DNA from: Microcoleus sp. FACHB-831
Lineage (GTDB): Bacteria; Cyanobacteriota; Cyanobacteriia; Cyanobacteriales; FACHB-T130
Length of the DNA stretch: 64,000 nt
Direction: 5' to 3'
NCBI RefSeq assembly: GCF_014695585.1
Contig: NZ_JACJON010000036.1
Location: forward strand, 147,944-211,943
Shown: one piece after another, positions 1 through 7,666 of the stretch
How the letters are laid out: every line of letters starts with the position of its first letter
Position numbering within the stretch: position 1 is the stretch's first letter
The notes under the pieces: model-generated
The model's database searches: none
Told to the model about the DNA's origin: nothing
The model's input: the letters and a program-made list of their open reading frames with translations, nothing else
Translations under genes and position numbers: made by a program

Positions 1-218
1 TTATCAAAATTGCGATGGTAAAATTGCACGAAATTTTGCAGAATTATCAAACGCGGTTGCTATTGCAAGTTCACGATGAATTAGTGTTTGAAGTCCCTCC
101 TTCTGAATGGGAAGAATTACAGCCTAAGATTAAGTCAGCGATGGAAAATGCTGTTTCTCTGAGCGTTCCTCTAGTGGTTGATATCCATTCTGGACAAAAT
201 TGGATGGAGACTAAGTAA
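1..218 (+). CDS. polA: DNA polymerase I, C-terminal end (partial)
   Basis: This is the 3' end of a gene that begins before the window; the frame is open from the first complete codon at position 3 and stops at 216-218. It contains LLLQVHDELVFEVP, the motif C signature (His-Asp-Glu) of the palm of family A DNA polymerases, followed by the usual short C-terminal tail with a VVDIHSGQNW-type ending. DNA polymerase I fills gaps and removes RNA primers in the cytoplasm. Only about 70 residues are present, so the 5'-3' exonuclease and proofreading domains cannot be judged. The family call is firm because the motif and its distance to the C-terminus fit. Confidence 0.93.
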   Translation, partial: IKIAMVKLHEILQNYQTRLLLQVHDELVFEVPPSEWEELQPKIKSAMENAVSLSVPLVVDIHSGQNWMETK

Positions 219-244
219 GTTTAAACTCAACATGTTAGAGATGA

Positions 245-1177
245 ATGATTGACCACGATCGCTTGTTTAAGGAACTCCTTACAACTTTTTTTGTGGAGTT
301 CCTAGAATTGTTTTTTCCAGATGTCGTAGCTTATCTGGAACGCGACTCTATAGAGTTTGTAGATAAGGAAGTTTTTACTGATGTCACCGCTGGGGAAAGA
401 TATGAAGCGGATTTAGTGGTGAAAGCTAAATTTCAAGGTCAGGATTCTTTCTTCTTGATTCACATAGAAAACCAATCCCGACATGAACTTGATTTTAGCC
501 AGCGGATGTTTCGTTACTTTGCGCGACTGTATGAGAAATTCGCCATTCCTGTATACCCCATAGCTATATTTTCTTACAACCGACCAAAAAGCCAACAGCC
601 GAATTTTCATCAAGTCGGATTTCCTAATAAAGTAGTTTTGCAGTTCAACTATGATGTCATTCAGCTAAATCGGCTAAATTGGCGAGATTTCTTGCAGCAC
701 CAAAATCCAGTAGCCAGTGCGCTGATGGCTAAAATGAACATAGATCCGCAAGAGCGCCGTCAGGTGAAATTGGAATGTTTGCGTCTGCTGGCAACATTGC
801 GATTAGATGCAGCGCGAATGCAATTAATTTCCGGGTTTATTGACACTTATCTGCGCTTGAGTCGAGAGGAAGAACTGCTTTTACGAGCCGAGATTGCTAG
901 TATGGAGCCAGTTGAGCAGGAGGTAGTTATGCAAATCGTCACTAGCTGGATGGAAGAAGGTATTGAACAGGGGCTACAACGAGGAAAGCACGAAGCAATG
1001 CTGTCGCTGATTATGCGCCAACTTCCCAAGAGAATTGGTGCAGTTAACCCATTGTTACAAGAGCGCATTGGCCAGTTATCGCTGACTCAGTTAGAAGATT
1101 TAGCAGAAGCGTTGCTTGATTTCTCTTCTGTTGCTGATTTAGAAGCGCATTTGCAAGGACTCTCAGAGGAGGGATGA
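245..1177 (+). CDS. Rpn-family PD-(D/E)XK nuclease with C-terminal DUF4351
   Basis: A 310-residue protein of the recombination-promoting nuclease / putative transposase (Rpn) type, common in cyanobacteria. The N-terminal part (about 1-200) has the PD-(D/E)XK-like core, with an Asp in YEADLVVKAKF and the later FLIHIENQSR strand where the Glu-x-Gln catalytic motif is expected. The C-terminal 55 residues (IMRQLPKRIG to LEAHLQ) are a DUF4351 domain. Rpn proteins in E. coli are DNA nucleases linked to recombination and phage defence. An in-frame ATG at 929 (residue 229) follows a perfect AGGAGG, so a C-terminal 82-residue protein may also be made. The stop codon overlaps the ATG of a stand-alone copy of this same segment. 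ATG start at 245; it begins 26 bp after polA. Confidence 0.85.
   Translation: MIDHDRLFKELLTTFFVEFLELFFPDVVAYLERDSIEFVDKEVFTDVTAGERYEADLVVKAKFQGQDSFFLIHIENQSRHELDFSQRMFRYFARLYEKFAIPVYPIAIFSYNRPKSQQPNFHQVGFPNKVVLQFNYDVIQLNRLNWRDFLQHQNPVASALMAKMNIDPQERRQVKLECLRLLATLRLDAARMQLISGFIDTYLRLSREEELLLRAEIASMEPVEQEVVMQIVTSWMEEGIEQGLQRGKHEAMLSLIMRQLPKRIGAVNPLLQERIGQLSLTQLEDLAEALLDFSSVADLEAHLQGLSEEG
918..931 (+). promoter_or_regulatory. Internal ribosome binding site and in-frame ATG inside the Rpn gene
   Basis: AGGAGG at 918-923 lies 5 nt before an ATG at 929-931 that is in frame with the Rpn gene (codon 229). This is a better Shine-Dalgarno match than most annotated starts in the window. Initiation here would give an 82-residue protein made of the linker and DUF4351. 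In E. coli, Rpn genes are reported to express such an internally initiated small protein that restrains the full-length toxin. That it works here is inference. Confidence 0.5.
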
Positions 1178-1443
1178 GCGTTATGCAAATCGTTACTAGC
1201 TGGATGGAAGAAGGTATTGAACAAGGAAAGCAGCTAGGAAAGGAGGAAGGAAAGCAGTCAGAGGCGCTGTCGCTGATTATGCGCCAACTTCCCAAGAGAA
1301 TCGGTGCAGTTAACCCATCGTTACAAGAGCGCATTGGCCAGTTATCGCTGACTCAGTTAGAAGATTTAGCAGAAGCTTTGCTTGATTTCTCCTCTGTTGC
1401 GGATTTAGAAGCGCATTTGCAACGAATCGGCGAGGAGAAATGA
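926..1443 (+). repeat. Tandem duplication of the Rpn 3' segment
   Basis: The segment starting at GTTATGCAAATCGT (926) recurs at 1180, offset by 254 bp, and the similarity runs to the end of each ORF; both copies end in ATGAGCG (1174 and 1440). The offset is not a multiple of three, so the second copy is read in another frame and became a separate ORF. The copies are nearly identical in the DUF4351 part. The second has a longer Gln/Lys/Glu-rich linker (about 1231-1260). Confidence 0.85.
1174..1443 (+). CDS. Stand-alone DUF4351 protein (copy of the Rpn C-terminus)
   Basis: An 89-residue ORF (86 residues if the ATG at 1183 is used) that matches the last 82 residues of the upstream Rpn protein almost residue for residue, except for a linker expanded with GKQLGKEEGKQ. 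Its ATG at 1174 overlaps the Rpn stop (ATGA), favouring translational coupling. The ATG at 1183 is the exact counterpart of the internal Rpn start and lies 10 nt after AGGAGG (1167-1172). It lacks any nuclease core. It could be an inert by-product of duplication, or a separately encoded partner or antitoxin for the Rpn nuclease. Domain identity is clear; function is inferred. Confidence 0.65.
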   Translation: MSVMQIVTSWMEEGIEQGKQLGKEEGKQSEALSLIMRQLPKRIGAVNPSLQERIGQLSLTQLEDLAEALLDFSSVADLEAHLQRIGEEK

Positions 1444-1614
1444 GCGCGATCGCAGATGTAGAGCAACGCACTAGCTTGCTTGCTAGTAAGTTTGGTTATA
1501 TTCGTTCAAATACCTTAAATAAGTGGCGGTTAAAAGCGCGATCGCACGCTGGAACTATGCCACGATGGAAAACATCTGTGCTGCTAAAAGTTTCCTTAGC
1601 GATCCATATCTATA

Positions 1615-2187
1615 ATGACCCGCACTCGCAAACTAATCAAACACTCCCTCCAATATCTCGGTGTCGGTATCCTCATTCTTAGCTTAGTTGGATGTAATAA
1701 CCTTTTTGGGCCACGCGGCTACTCGGTTAAGCGTGTTAGCGACGGCGACACTATCGGCGTGATAGATCCCAGCGGAAACAACATCAACGTCCGCTTCGCG
1801 TGTGTCGATGCACCTGAAATTGCCCATACTAATGCAGAAAAGCAAAGCAAAAAAGCTGTTGATAAAAATCAATTCAAGTGGGGCGAAAAAGCCCAAGCGC
1901 GATTGCAACAGCTTATAAACCAAGGGGGCGATCGCGTTGTTTTGACTGTTGTCGATACCGACCGCTACGGACGCAAAGTAAGTGAGGTGCGCCTACCCGA
2001 TGGCACTTTTGTGCAGGAAGTCTTGGCAAAAGAGGGGCTAGTAATGGTCTACAATCAATACATCAAAAACTGTCCCAGCGCCGCCGCCGTTCAGCAAGCA
2101 GAAGCCTTAGCAAAAAAGAGCAAACGCGGCATTTGGAGTGACTCCAAATTTTTGGAACCTTGGGAGTATCGGAAGGAAAGTAAGTAG
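1615..2187 (+). CDS. Thermonuclease-like (SNase) lipoprotein
   Basis: A 190-residue staphylococcal-nuclease-fold protein. The N-terminus has a hydrophobic stretch and a lipobox (LVGC, Cys27), so it is probably exported and lipid-anchored. The SNase domain covers about 37-185: VSDGDTIGV, an Arg in VRFACVDAPE, the Glu in KWGEKAQ and the Arg in DRYGRKV fit the three catalytic positions of the family. It ends in the usual KSKRGIW...LEPWEYR tail. Such enzymes cleave DNA and RNA outside the cytoplasm with calcium. The ATG at 1615 precedes a good signal sequence. The gene converges with the LapA-like gene, with a heptamer hairpin between them. Confidence 0.88.
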   Translation: MTRTRKLIKHSLQYLGVGILILSLVGCNNLFGPRGYSVKRVSDGDTIGVIDPSGNNINVRFACVDAPEIAHTNAEKQSKKAVDKNQFKWGEKAQARLQQLINQGGDRVVLTVVDTDRYGRKVSEVRLPDGTFVQEVLAKEGLVMVYNQYIKNCPSAAAVQQAEALAKKSKRGIWSDSKFLEPWEYRKESK

Positions 2188-2198
2188 GTAATAGCTAA

Positions 2199-2251
2199 TG
2201 GTGATAGTCCATAGTTCATAGCAATCAACTATGAACTATGAACTATCACCA
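2199..2251. repeat. Heptamer-repeat hairpin between convergent genes
   Basis: An inverted repeat whose right arm reads as 7-nt units (CTATGAA, CTATGAA, CTATCAC) complementary to the left arm (GGTGATAGTCCATAGTTCATAG). It sits between the convergent nuclease and LapA-like genes and could end transcription from both sides. It has no clean T-tract, so terminator activity is inferred. The same periodicity is seen at seven other gene borders in the window. Confidence 0.6.
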
Positions 2252-2515
2252 TCAAAAATCATCCTCATTCTCTAAGCGATCGCTCTGCGATCGCGTCTGT
2301 CTGTTGTCATTCTGCAAGAAAAGTGGCGCGAGCGCTCCCCCCAGCAATCCCACACCCGCACTAAATGCGAGGATGACACCCACTGGTATTTGTATTGACT
2401 GGAAAACCAACAACTTTAGCGACACTGGCGTGGCATTTTGGACGGATAGTATAGCGATCGCTGCAAGGGCGATCGCTACAACTAGAGACACTAACAGATT
2501 GGCAATAATTTTCAT
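2252..2515 (-). CDS. LapA-domain (DUF1049) small membrane protein
   Basis: An 87-residue protein with two hydrophobic segments (about 3-24 and 43-67) separated by a short stretch containing QNATPVSLKLLVF, typical of the LapA / DUF1049 family. The tail after the second helix is polar (QNDNRQTRSQSDRLENEDDF). LapA-like proteins are inner-membrane proteins; E. coli LapA has a role in lipopolysaccharide assembly, but the role of the cyanobacterial versions is not clear. The ATG at 2515 starts directly before the first membrane segment. Confidence 0.75.
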   Translation of the reverse strand: MKIIANLLVSLVVAIALAAIAILSVQNATPVSLKLLVFQSIQIPVGVILAFSAGVGLLGGALAPLFLQNDNRQTRSQSDRLENEDDF

Positions 2516-2592
2516 ATTTGTAACCGCAGATGAACGCAGACTGTAGCAGGTACTTATCTACTCTATCTACGTTCATCTTTGGCGTTCAGTAA

Positions 2593-4032
2593 TTAAACTC
2601 CTACAGGTTCTAACTGATTAATCGTTTGTTCCATCTTCTCGGCAATTTGCGTAACTTTTTCTGGCGTGTTAGTTTCCAGATAAACGCGCATCAGCGGTTC
2701 AGTTCCCGATGGACGCAACAGTATCCAGCTACCTTCTTCTAAGTAGAGTTTGATGCCGTCTTTGCGCCCTACTTCCTTAACCTTAATTCCGGCAACTTCT
2801 GCGGGTGGATTCTTAGTAAAAGATTCGATAACAGCAGCTTTGTGGGCATCCTCTAAGTGCAAGTCTAGGCGCTTGTTGTACAGAGGGCCATCTGCTTCGG
2901 CGATCGCTTCTTCGACTAACTGACTCAGCGGTTTCCCTTCATAGGCGATCGCTTCTGCTACTAACATATCGGCTAATATTCCATCTTTTTCTGGAATGTG
3001 CCCGATGATGCTTAAGCCGCCCGATTCTTCGCCGCCAATTAGTACGGTGGTTTCGCGCATCTTGGCGCCGATGTACTTAAAGCCTACGGCTGTCTCATAA
3101 ATTTGCAAGCCGTATTTACCAGCGAGATTATCCAGCAGATGCGTGGTAGCAACCGTGCGGACAATTGCGCCGTTTTTGCCTTTGTTTTTGACTAAGTGAC
3201 GCGCTAGCAACAGCAGCACGGTATTGGGGGTGAGGACGTTGCCTTGTTCGTCTACAATGCCGAAGCGATCGCTATCTCCATCCGTCGCCAAGCCTAAATC
3301 TGCTTTATCTTTCTTGACGGCTTCCACCAGTTCAACCAGTTGTTCTCCCTTGGGTTCTGGCATCCCCCCCCCAAACAGCACATCGCGGTAGGTGTGGAAG
3401 GATTCTGTAGTGCAACCGCAGTGTTCCAAAACAGTATCTAGGTAGCCGCGAGAGGTGGAATACAGAGCATCGTACTTCACCTTCAGTCCGGCGCTACGAA
3501 TCCGCTCTACATCAAGCAGGGTGTAAATAAACTTTAAATATTCTGGCTTGGGGTCAAAGGTAGAAATCTTTTCAGCATTGCTGCCTTTCGGCGGTGCATC
3601 TGATGCACCTTCGATGTTAGCGACAATTGTATCGGTAATTTCTGGCGTAGCAGGGCCAGCGTAGTCGGGGATATACTTGATGCCACAGTAAGGGGCGGGG
3701 TTGTGGCTGGCGGTAAACATCAGCGCCCCAGCTGAGTTGAGAATCTTGGCGTTGTAAGCTATTACAGGAGTTGGGCAATCGCGATCGACAATTTTGACAG
3801 TCCAACCCAAATCTGCCAGCACAGAGGCGGCAGTACTAGCGAACTGATCGGCTAAAAAGCGAGTATCATAGGCAACCAATACGGGGCGGTCTTTGGAGTA
3901 GGCGGTTTCGAGATAACTTGCGATCGCGCGTGTAGCTTTACACACGTTGGCGAAAGTAAAGTCATCTGCAATAATCCCCCGCCATCCATCGGTGCCAAAT
4001 TGTATCTTCTTTGAACTGCTGACTGCACTCAT
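2593..4032 (-). CDS. Phosphoglucomutase/phosphomannomutase family protein
   Basis: A 479-residue alpha-D-phosphohexomutase. All four active-site signatures are present: the phosphoserine loop (LMFTASHNPAPY), the metal-binding loop (ATDGDSDRFG), the sugar-binding loop (IGGEESGG) and the phosphate-binding loop (LRPSGTEPLMR). It interconverts hexose 1- and 6-phosphates in the cytoplasm, feeding glycogen or cell-envelope sugar synthesis; substrate preference cannot be read from the sequence. The ATG at 4032 is preferred over a GTG at 4041 because a GAGGAAG ribosome binding site sits 8 nt ahead of it. The codons for FGGGM contain a run of nine G (3364-3372 on the plus strand as C). Confidence 0.92.
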   Translation of the reverse strand: MSAVSSSKKIQFGTDGWRGIIADDFTFANVCKATRAIASYLETAYSKDRPVLVAYDTRFLADQFASTAASVLADLGWTVKIVDRDCPTPVIAYNAKILNSAGALMFTASHNPAPYCGIKYIPDYAGPATPEITDTIVANIEGASDAPPKGSNAEKISTFDPKPEYLKFIYTLLDVERIRSAGLKVKYDALYSTSRGYLDTVLEHCGCTTESFHTYRDVLFGGGMPEPKGEQLVELVEAVKKDKADLGLATDGDSDRFGIVDEQGNVLTPNTVLLLLARHLVKNKGKNGAIVRTVATTHLLDNLAGKYGLQIYETAVGFKYIGAKMRETTVLIGGEESGGLSIIGHIPEKDGILADMLVAEAIAYEGKPLSQLVEEAIAEADGPLYNKRLDLHLEDAHKAAVIESFTKNPPAEVAGIKVKEVGRKDGIKLYLEEGSWILLRPSGTEPLMRVYLETNTPEKVTQIAEKMEQTINQLEPVGV

Positions 4033-4287
4033 TTTGACCACTTCCTCGTGATTTCACAATCATCGTACTAAATCACAATTCGTTCTTAGCGCGATTGTGC
4101 CAAAATCATACTCTCATCCAAATGCCCGATTCCGCTAACAATTGCTGGATTTATAAACAGCCCTTAAATCAGGTGTCAATTGCTCTTGCAAATGGTAAAT
4201 TAGGCGACAAGGAATAAAATGCGTCATCTGGTGTGCGTCCCCCCCCCTGCGATTGAAACAATCATCTTCTTTGGAGCCTGAGTCATT

Positions 4288-4839
4288 GTGAACCCGACTG
4301 AAACCCAGACCCTACCATCTCTTCAAGTTGAGGTGTCTCGCCTGCGCGAAGAGTTGCAGATGCGAGACCAACTGGTGCAACAACTGTCTCAAGAACTATT
4401 CCGGCTCGTCAAGGGAAATGCCACCTTCATGCCGAAGCCGGAACTTTCTGAGCGCCACCTAGCGGAACTCCGCCTCTTGCGAGAACAATTGCAAGATGTA
4501 GAACAGCAGGTGACGTTTTATCAGGAGCAAATTTCCGCTCGCGATGCCGAAATTTATCAATTGCGGCAGTCTGTCCAAGAACTGTCAGATCGCAGCCGGA
4601 TGCTGGAGCAGGTAGTACAAGAGTTACCGCAGCTTTATCGTCAAAAATTTGCCGAACGCATGATTCCCGTGCGGGAGAAGGTCTCTCAACTGCAACGGGA
4701 AAACCGTCAACTCCACGCCGAGTTGCAAAGTGTCAGCTACCGTCTGGCTGTGAGAAGTCGTAATATAACGCGGCTTGATTTGCCCAGCTTCCCTCGTCCT
4801 GGTGGTGGTGGCCCAATTCCGACTTTTGGCAATGTCTAG
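4288..4839 (+). CDS. Coiled-coil protein, Npun_F5560-like
   Basis: A 183-residue protein starting at GTG. Residues about 10-155 are a long coiled coil rich in Leu, Gln, Glu and Arg, followed by a Pro/Gly-rich tail (PSFPRPGGGGPIPTFGNV). It has no membrane segment or signal peptide. It resembles the cyanobacterial family named after Npun_F5560, whose function is unknown. Its stop overlaps the ATG of the next gene by 8 bp, so the two are very likely cotranscribed and translationally coupled. The family name is recalled from the overall pattern and was not checked. Confidence 0.7.
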   Translation: MNPTETQTLPSLQVEVSRLREELQMRDQLVQQLSQELFRLVKGNATFMPKPELSERHLAELRLLREQLQDVEQQVTFYQEQISARDAEIYQLRQSVQELSDRSRMLEQVVQELPQLYRQKFAERMIPVREKVSQLQRENRQLHAELQSVSYRLAVRSRNITRLDLPSFPRPGGGGPIPTFGNV

Positions 4840-5539
4840 GATTTTGATTGTGGTCGATGCTGATGCGGCATCGCCCACAACCGAGCTTATGGTGTCAGCG
4901 ATAAGGCAGGCGATCGCTGCTCATCCCCCTTTGCTTCCAGAAACACACCCTACAGTTGAAGTAGTCTCAATAGATACTTTATCCACCACAAATACCGAAG
5001 AAAGTGGCGATAAATATTTAACGTTGACGTTGAACGTGCCGGATGCCCTCAATCTCCCAGGAGCTTCAGTTTACAAGGCTTGCCGCGATGTCGTCGGTTT
5101 GCGCCAAGTTGTCGAACAGATGGGATATCCAACGGGTGCTGGGTGTTTCTGGTTGCCCTTGGTGCTGACTGCCAAAGGGCCAATTTACGGTGAAGTAATT
5201 GGTCTGGCGGAAGAATGTACGGGCAAAGAAATATCAGAAGAATTATCTCTATTTAACCTTAAATATCAACAACCAGTGCATCTAGCTGATGCCAAACGGC
5301 AACCGCTTTACCATCTGGGATACCGTCTGCTGCAATATTTATCAGCACCACCCGCGACATACTTATTACAGTTTGGGTTTAAAGACGAAAAAATAGTATT
5401 TGACAGACTTTGGCCGTATCCAGCAGCACCAGCGATCGCCAGTATAAACATACAAGAACCAGATTTATTTATCTGTCACTGGCACTGCTTAACTGCAAAG
5501 CCAATCTTTGACCTGACAATCACCCCATCGCTTAGTTAA
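4832..5539 (+). CDS. Conserved cyanobacterial protein of unknown function
   Basis: A 235-residue protein. The ATG at 4832 (MSRILIVVDAD) is chosen because it overlaps the end of the coiled-coil gene and gives a clean N-terminal beta strand; an upstream ATG in the same frame would read through that gene. The first 85 residues alternate strands and helices, with a variable linker. The middle has GCFWLPLVLTAKGPIYGEVIG and the C-terminus is rich in hydrophobic strands. I see no known catalytic motif, signal peptide or membrane segment. Its coupling to the coiled-coil gene suggests a joint role. Confidence 0.65.
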   Translation: MSRILIVVDADAASPTTELMVSAIRQAIAAHPPLLPETHPTVEVVSIDTLSTTNTEESGDKYLTLTLNVPDALNLPGASVYKACRDVVGLRQVVEQMGYPTGAGCFWLPLVLTAKGPIYGEVIGLAEECTGKEISEELSLFNLKYQQPVHLADAKRQPLYHLGYRLLQYLSAPPATYLLQFGFKDEKIVFDRLWPYPAAPAIASINIQEPDLFICHWHCLTAKPIFDLTITPSLS

Positions 5540-5667
5540 CATTAAGCCTGAAAAATTATTTCAGATAGATTGGCGGGGTTGAACCTACTTACTCCCAAGC
5601 GTTCGAGATTTCAAGGCAATTGTGGGGAAGAGTTACTATAGACTCAATCTGCCGATATTTTGCCAGT

Positions 5668-7518
5668 ATGCAGCTCTGCCTTAATACCGCTTGCGACAAG
5701 CCGCAAAATCCTGATAATAATAAATTTTGCCAGAATTGCGGTTCAAAATTGCTATTGGGCGATCGCTACCGCCTTCTAAAAGTGATTAGTCAGGGCGGTA
5801 AAGGTCGCACGTTCTTAGCTGTCGATGAGTCATCCTCATCCAAACCCCGCTGCACGATCAAAGAATTTTTACCCAAAAACCAAGGTACGGTAAATCCCCA
5901 GAAAGCATCTGAATTATTCAATCAAGAAGTAACCCGACTTGCGGAACTCAGCCAACATCCTCAAATACCCCAATTGCTGGGGTATTTTGAGATAAAAGAG
6001 CGCCAATATTTAGTGCAAGAATTTATCGACGGGCAAAGTTTAGCTCAACAACTCGCAATAGAGGGCGCTTTTAGCGAAACGCAGATCCGAGAATTACTCA
6101 ATGAACTCCTGCCCATCTTGCAGTTTGTCCACGATCGCGGCGTCATTCACCGCGATATTAACCCCGAAAATATCATTCGTCGTCCCCCAGATAGTCAACT
6201 CGTTTTAGTCGATTTTGGCGCAGCAAAAATCACCACAAAAACGGTTATGGCAAAACCGGGAACTGTAATAGGCTCCGCTGCTTATACTGCTCCCGAACAA
6301 CTAATGGGTCAAGCCTTTTTTGCCAGCGATTTATATAGTTTGGGCGTGAGTTGCATTCATTTAATCACTCAGATTCATCCTTTCGATTTGTACAATAATC
6401 TAGATAGAAAATGGGTTTGGCAAGATTATTTAACCTCACCCGTTAGTAAGGAGCTAGCCAAGATTTTAAACAAATTGCTGGCGACAACTCCCAAGGATCG
6501 TTACCAATCAGGGTCAGAAGTTCTTAAAGCCTTGAATCCAGCAGTAATACCTAGAAAGCCAGCAGCAGTAGCGCTTAAGTTACCAATAGCTGTGCCGATA
6601 TGTCTCACCCCAAGTTGGAAGTGTGTAGAGACTTTTTATGGACATTTAAGTTCAATTCACGCGATCGCTTTTAACCCTAATAACCAAACTCTTGCTAGTG
6701 CTAGTGCAGATAAGACTATTAAAATCTGGAATTTAGATGGGACGGGTTTGGCACTTTCTCTATCGGGACATTTAAGCTTAATTGATACAGTTGCCTTTGG
6801 CCCAGACGGAAATATCCTTGCTAGTGGTAGTTGGGATTACGCAATTAAAATTTGGAATTTAGGGGCTGACTGTAAAGATAAATCCTTGGTGAATATTACA
6901 CGCACTTTACGCGAACATACAGGTTGGATTAGGTGTGTTGCTATTAGCCCAGATGGAGAAAACCTTGTCAGCGGTAGCGAAGATAAGACCATCAAGATTT
7001 GGAATTTAGCAACGGGAGAACTGCGTAAAACGCTGTTTGGGCATTCCAGCGCTGTTAATGCGATCGCCATTAGTCCCAATGGAAAAATTATCGTTACTGG
7101 CAGTGCCGATAAATCTATAAAAATTTGGAATTTAGCGACTGGGGAACTACTCTACACCATCGAAGGACATTCAGATGAAGTTAACAGCATTGCCATTAGC
7201 CCAGGCGGTCAAATAATTTTTAGTGGAAGCGCAGATAACACTATTAATAAATGGAATTTGGGAAGCGATAAATTGCTAGGTAGCTTAAGCGGACATTCCT
7301 CGTCTGTCAAATCAGTTGCTATTAGCCGTCAAGGTACTATTCTTGTTAGTGGCAGCGCAGATAAAACTATCAAAATATGGCATCCTGGTAGTGGCGAGCT
7401 AATAAACACCCTCAGCGGACATTCAGACGCAGTTACAGCCGTCGCCATCAGTCCGGGCGGTAGGGCGATCGCCAGCGGTTCTCAGGATAAGACAATTAAG
7501 ATTTGGCGATTTGAGTAA
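5668..7518 (+). CDS. Serine/threonine protein kinase with zinc ribbon and seven WD40 repeats
   Basis: A 616-residue soluble kinase. Order: a four-Cys zinc ribbon (Cys4, Cys9, Cys21, Cys24), a Hanks-type kinase domain (about 34-300), then seven WD40 repeats (about 315-616) that would close one beta-propeller. Kinase motifs: glycine loop ISQGGKGRTF, ATP-binding Lys65 (TIKEF), catalytic loop HRDINPEN (Asp163, Asn168) and DFG at 182-184, so it looks active. WD40 blades repeat the DKTIKIW pattern. The ATG at 5668 is chosen over an earlier one because the ribbon starts directly after it, as in the many cyanobacterial relatives. These kinases act in cytoplasmic signalling; the propeller probably binds partner proteins. 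Confidence 0.92.
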   Translation: MQLCLNTACDKPQNPDNNKFCQNCGSKLLLGDRYRLLKVISQGGKGRTFLAVDESSSSKPRCTIKEFLPKNQGTVNPQKASELFNQEVTRLAELSQHPQIPQLLGYFEIKERQYLVQEFIDGQSLAQQLAIEGAFSETQIRELLNELLPILQFVHDRGVIHRDINPENIIRRPPDSQLVLVDFGAAKITTKTVMAKPGTVIGSAAYTAPEQLMGQAFFASDLYSLGVSCIHLITQIHPFDLYNNLDRKWVWQDYLTSPVSKELAKILNKLLATTPKDRYQSGSEVLKALNPAVIPRKPAAVALKLPIAVPICLTPSWKCVETFYGHLSSIHAIAFNPNNQTLASASADKTIKIWNLDGTGLALSLSGHLSLIDTVAFGPDGNILASGSWDYAIKIWNLGADCKDKSLVNITRTLREHTGWIRCVAISPDGENLVSGSEDKTIKIWNLATGELRKTLFGHSSAVNAIAISPNGKIIVTGSADKSIKIWNLATGELLYTIEGHSDEVNSIAISPGGQIIFSGSADNTINKWNLGSDKLLGSLSGHSSSVKSVAISRQGTILVSGSADKTIKIWHPGSGELINTLSGHSDAVTAVAISPGGRAIASGSQDKTIKIWRFE

Positions 7519-7537
7519 TGCACCTATAGAATTGCGT

Positions 7538-7666
7538 TTTTATACCCATTTTGGGAAACTTAATATCAACAGAACTTTCGCTTGTTTCAACCTTGATGGT
7601 AAAACTATAGCGATTGGAAGTTATACCAACCTAATCAAAATTTTCCGGCGCGATCGCAATGAATAA
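7538..7666 (+). pseudogene. Remnant of one WD40 blade
   Basis: In frame 2, unlike the kinase (frame 1), the sequence reads HFGKLNINRTFACFNLDGKT followed by IAIGSYTNLIKIFRR. This matches the WD40 pattern of the blades just upstream (hydrophobic-F-N-x-D-G, then G-S-x, then IKIF). It has no start codon, and its stop overlaps the tsaB ATG. It is most simply the decayed tail of a former WD40 gene, or an eighth blade cut off by a frameshift and deletion. Confidence 0.55.

Noticed and set aside
1440..1682. 80-codon ORF after the DUF4351 copy
   Set aside because: It overlaps the start and signal peptide of the thermonuclease in another frame, has no recognisable pattern, and seems open only because the duplicated segment left an ATGA at its start.
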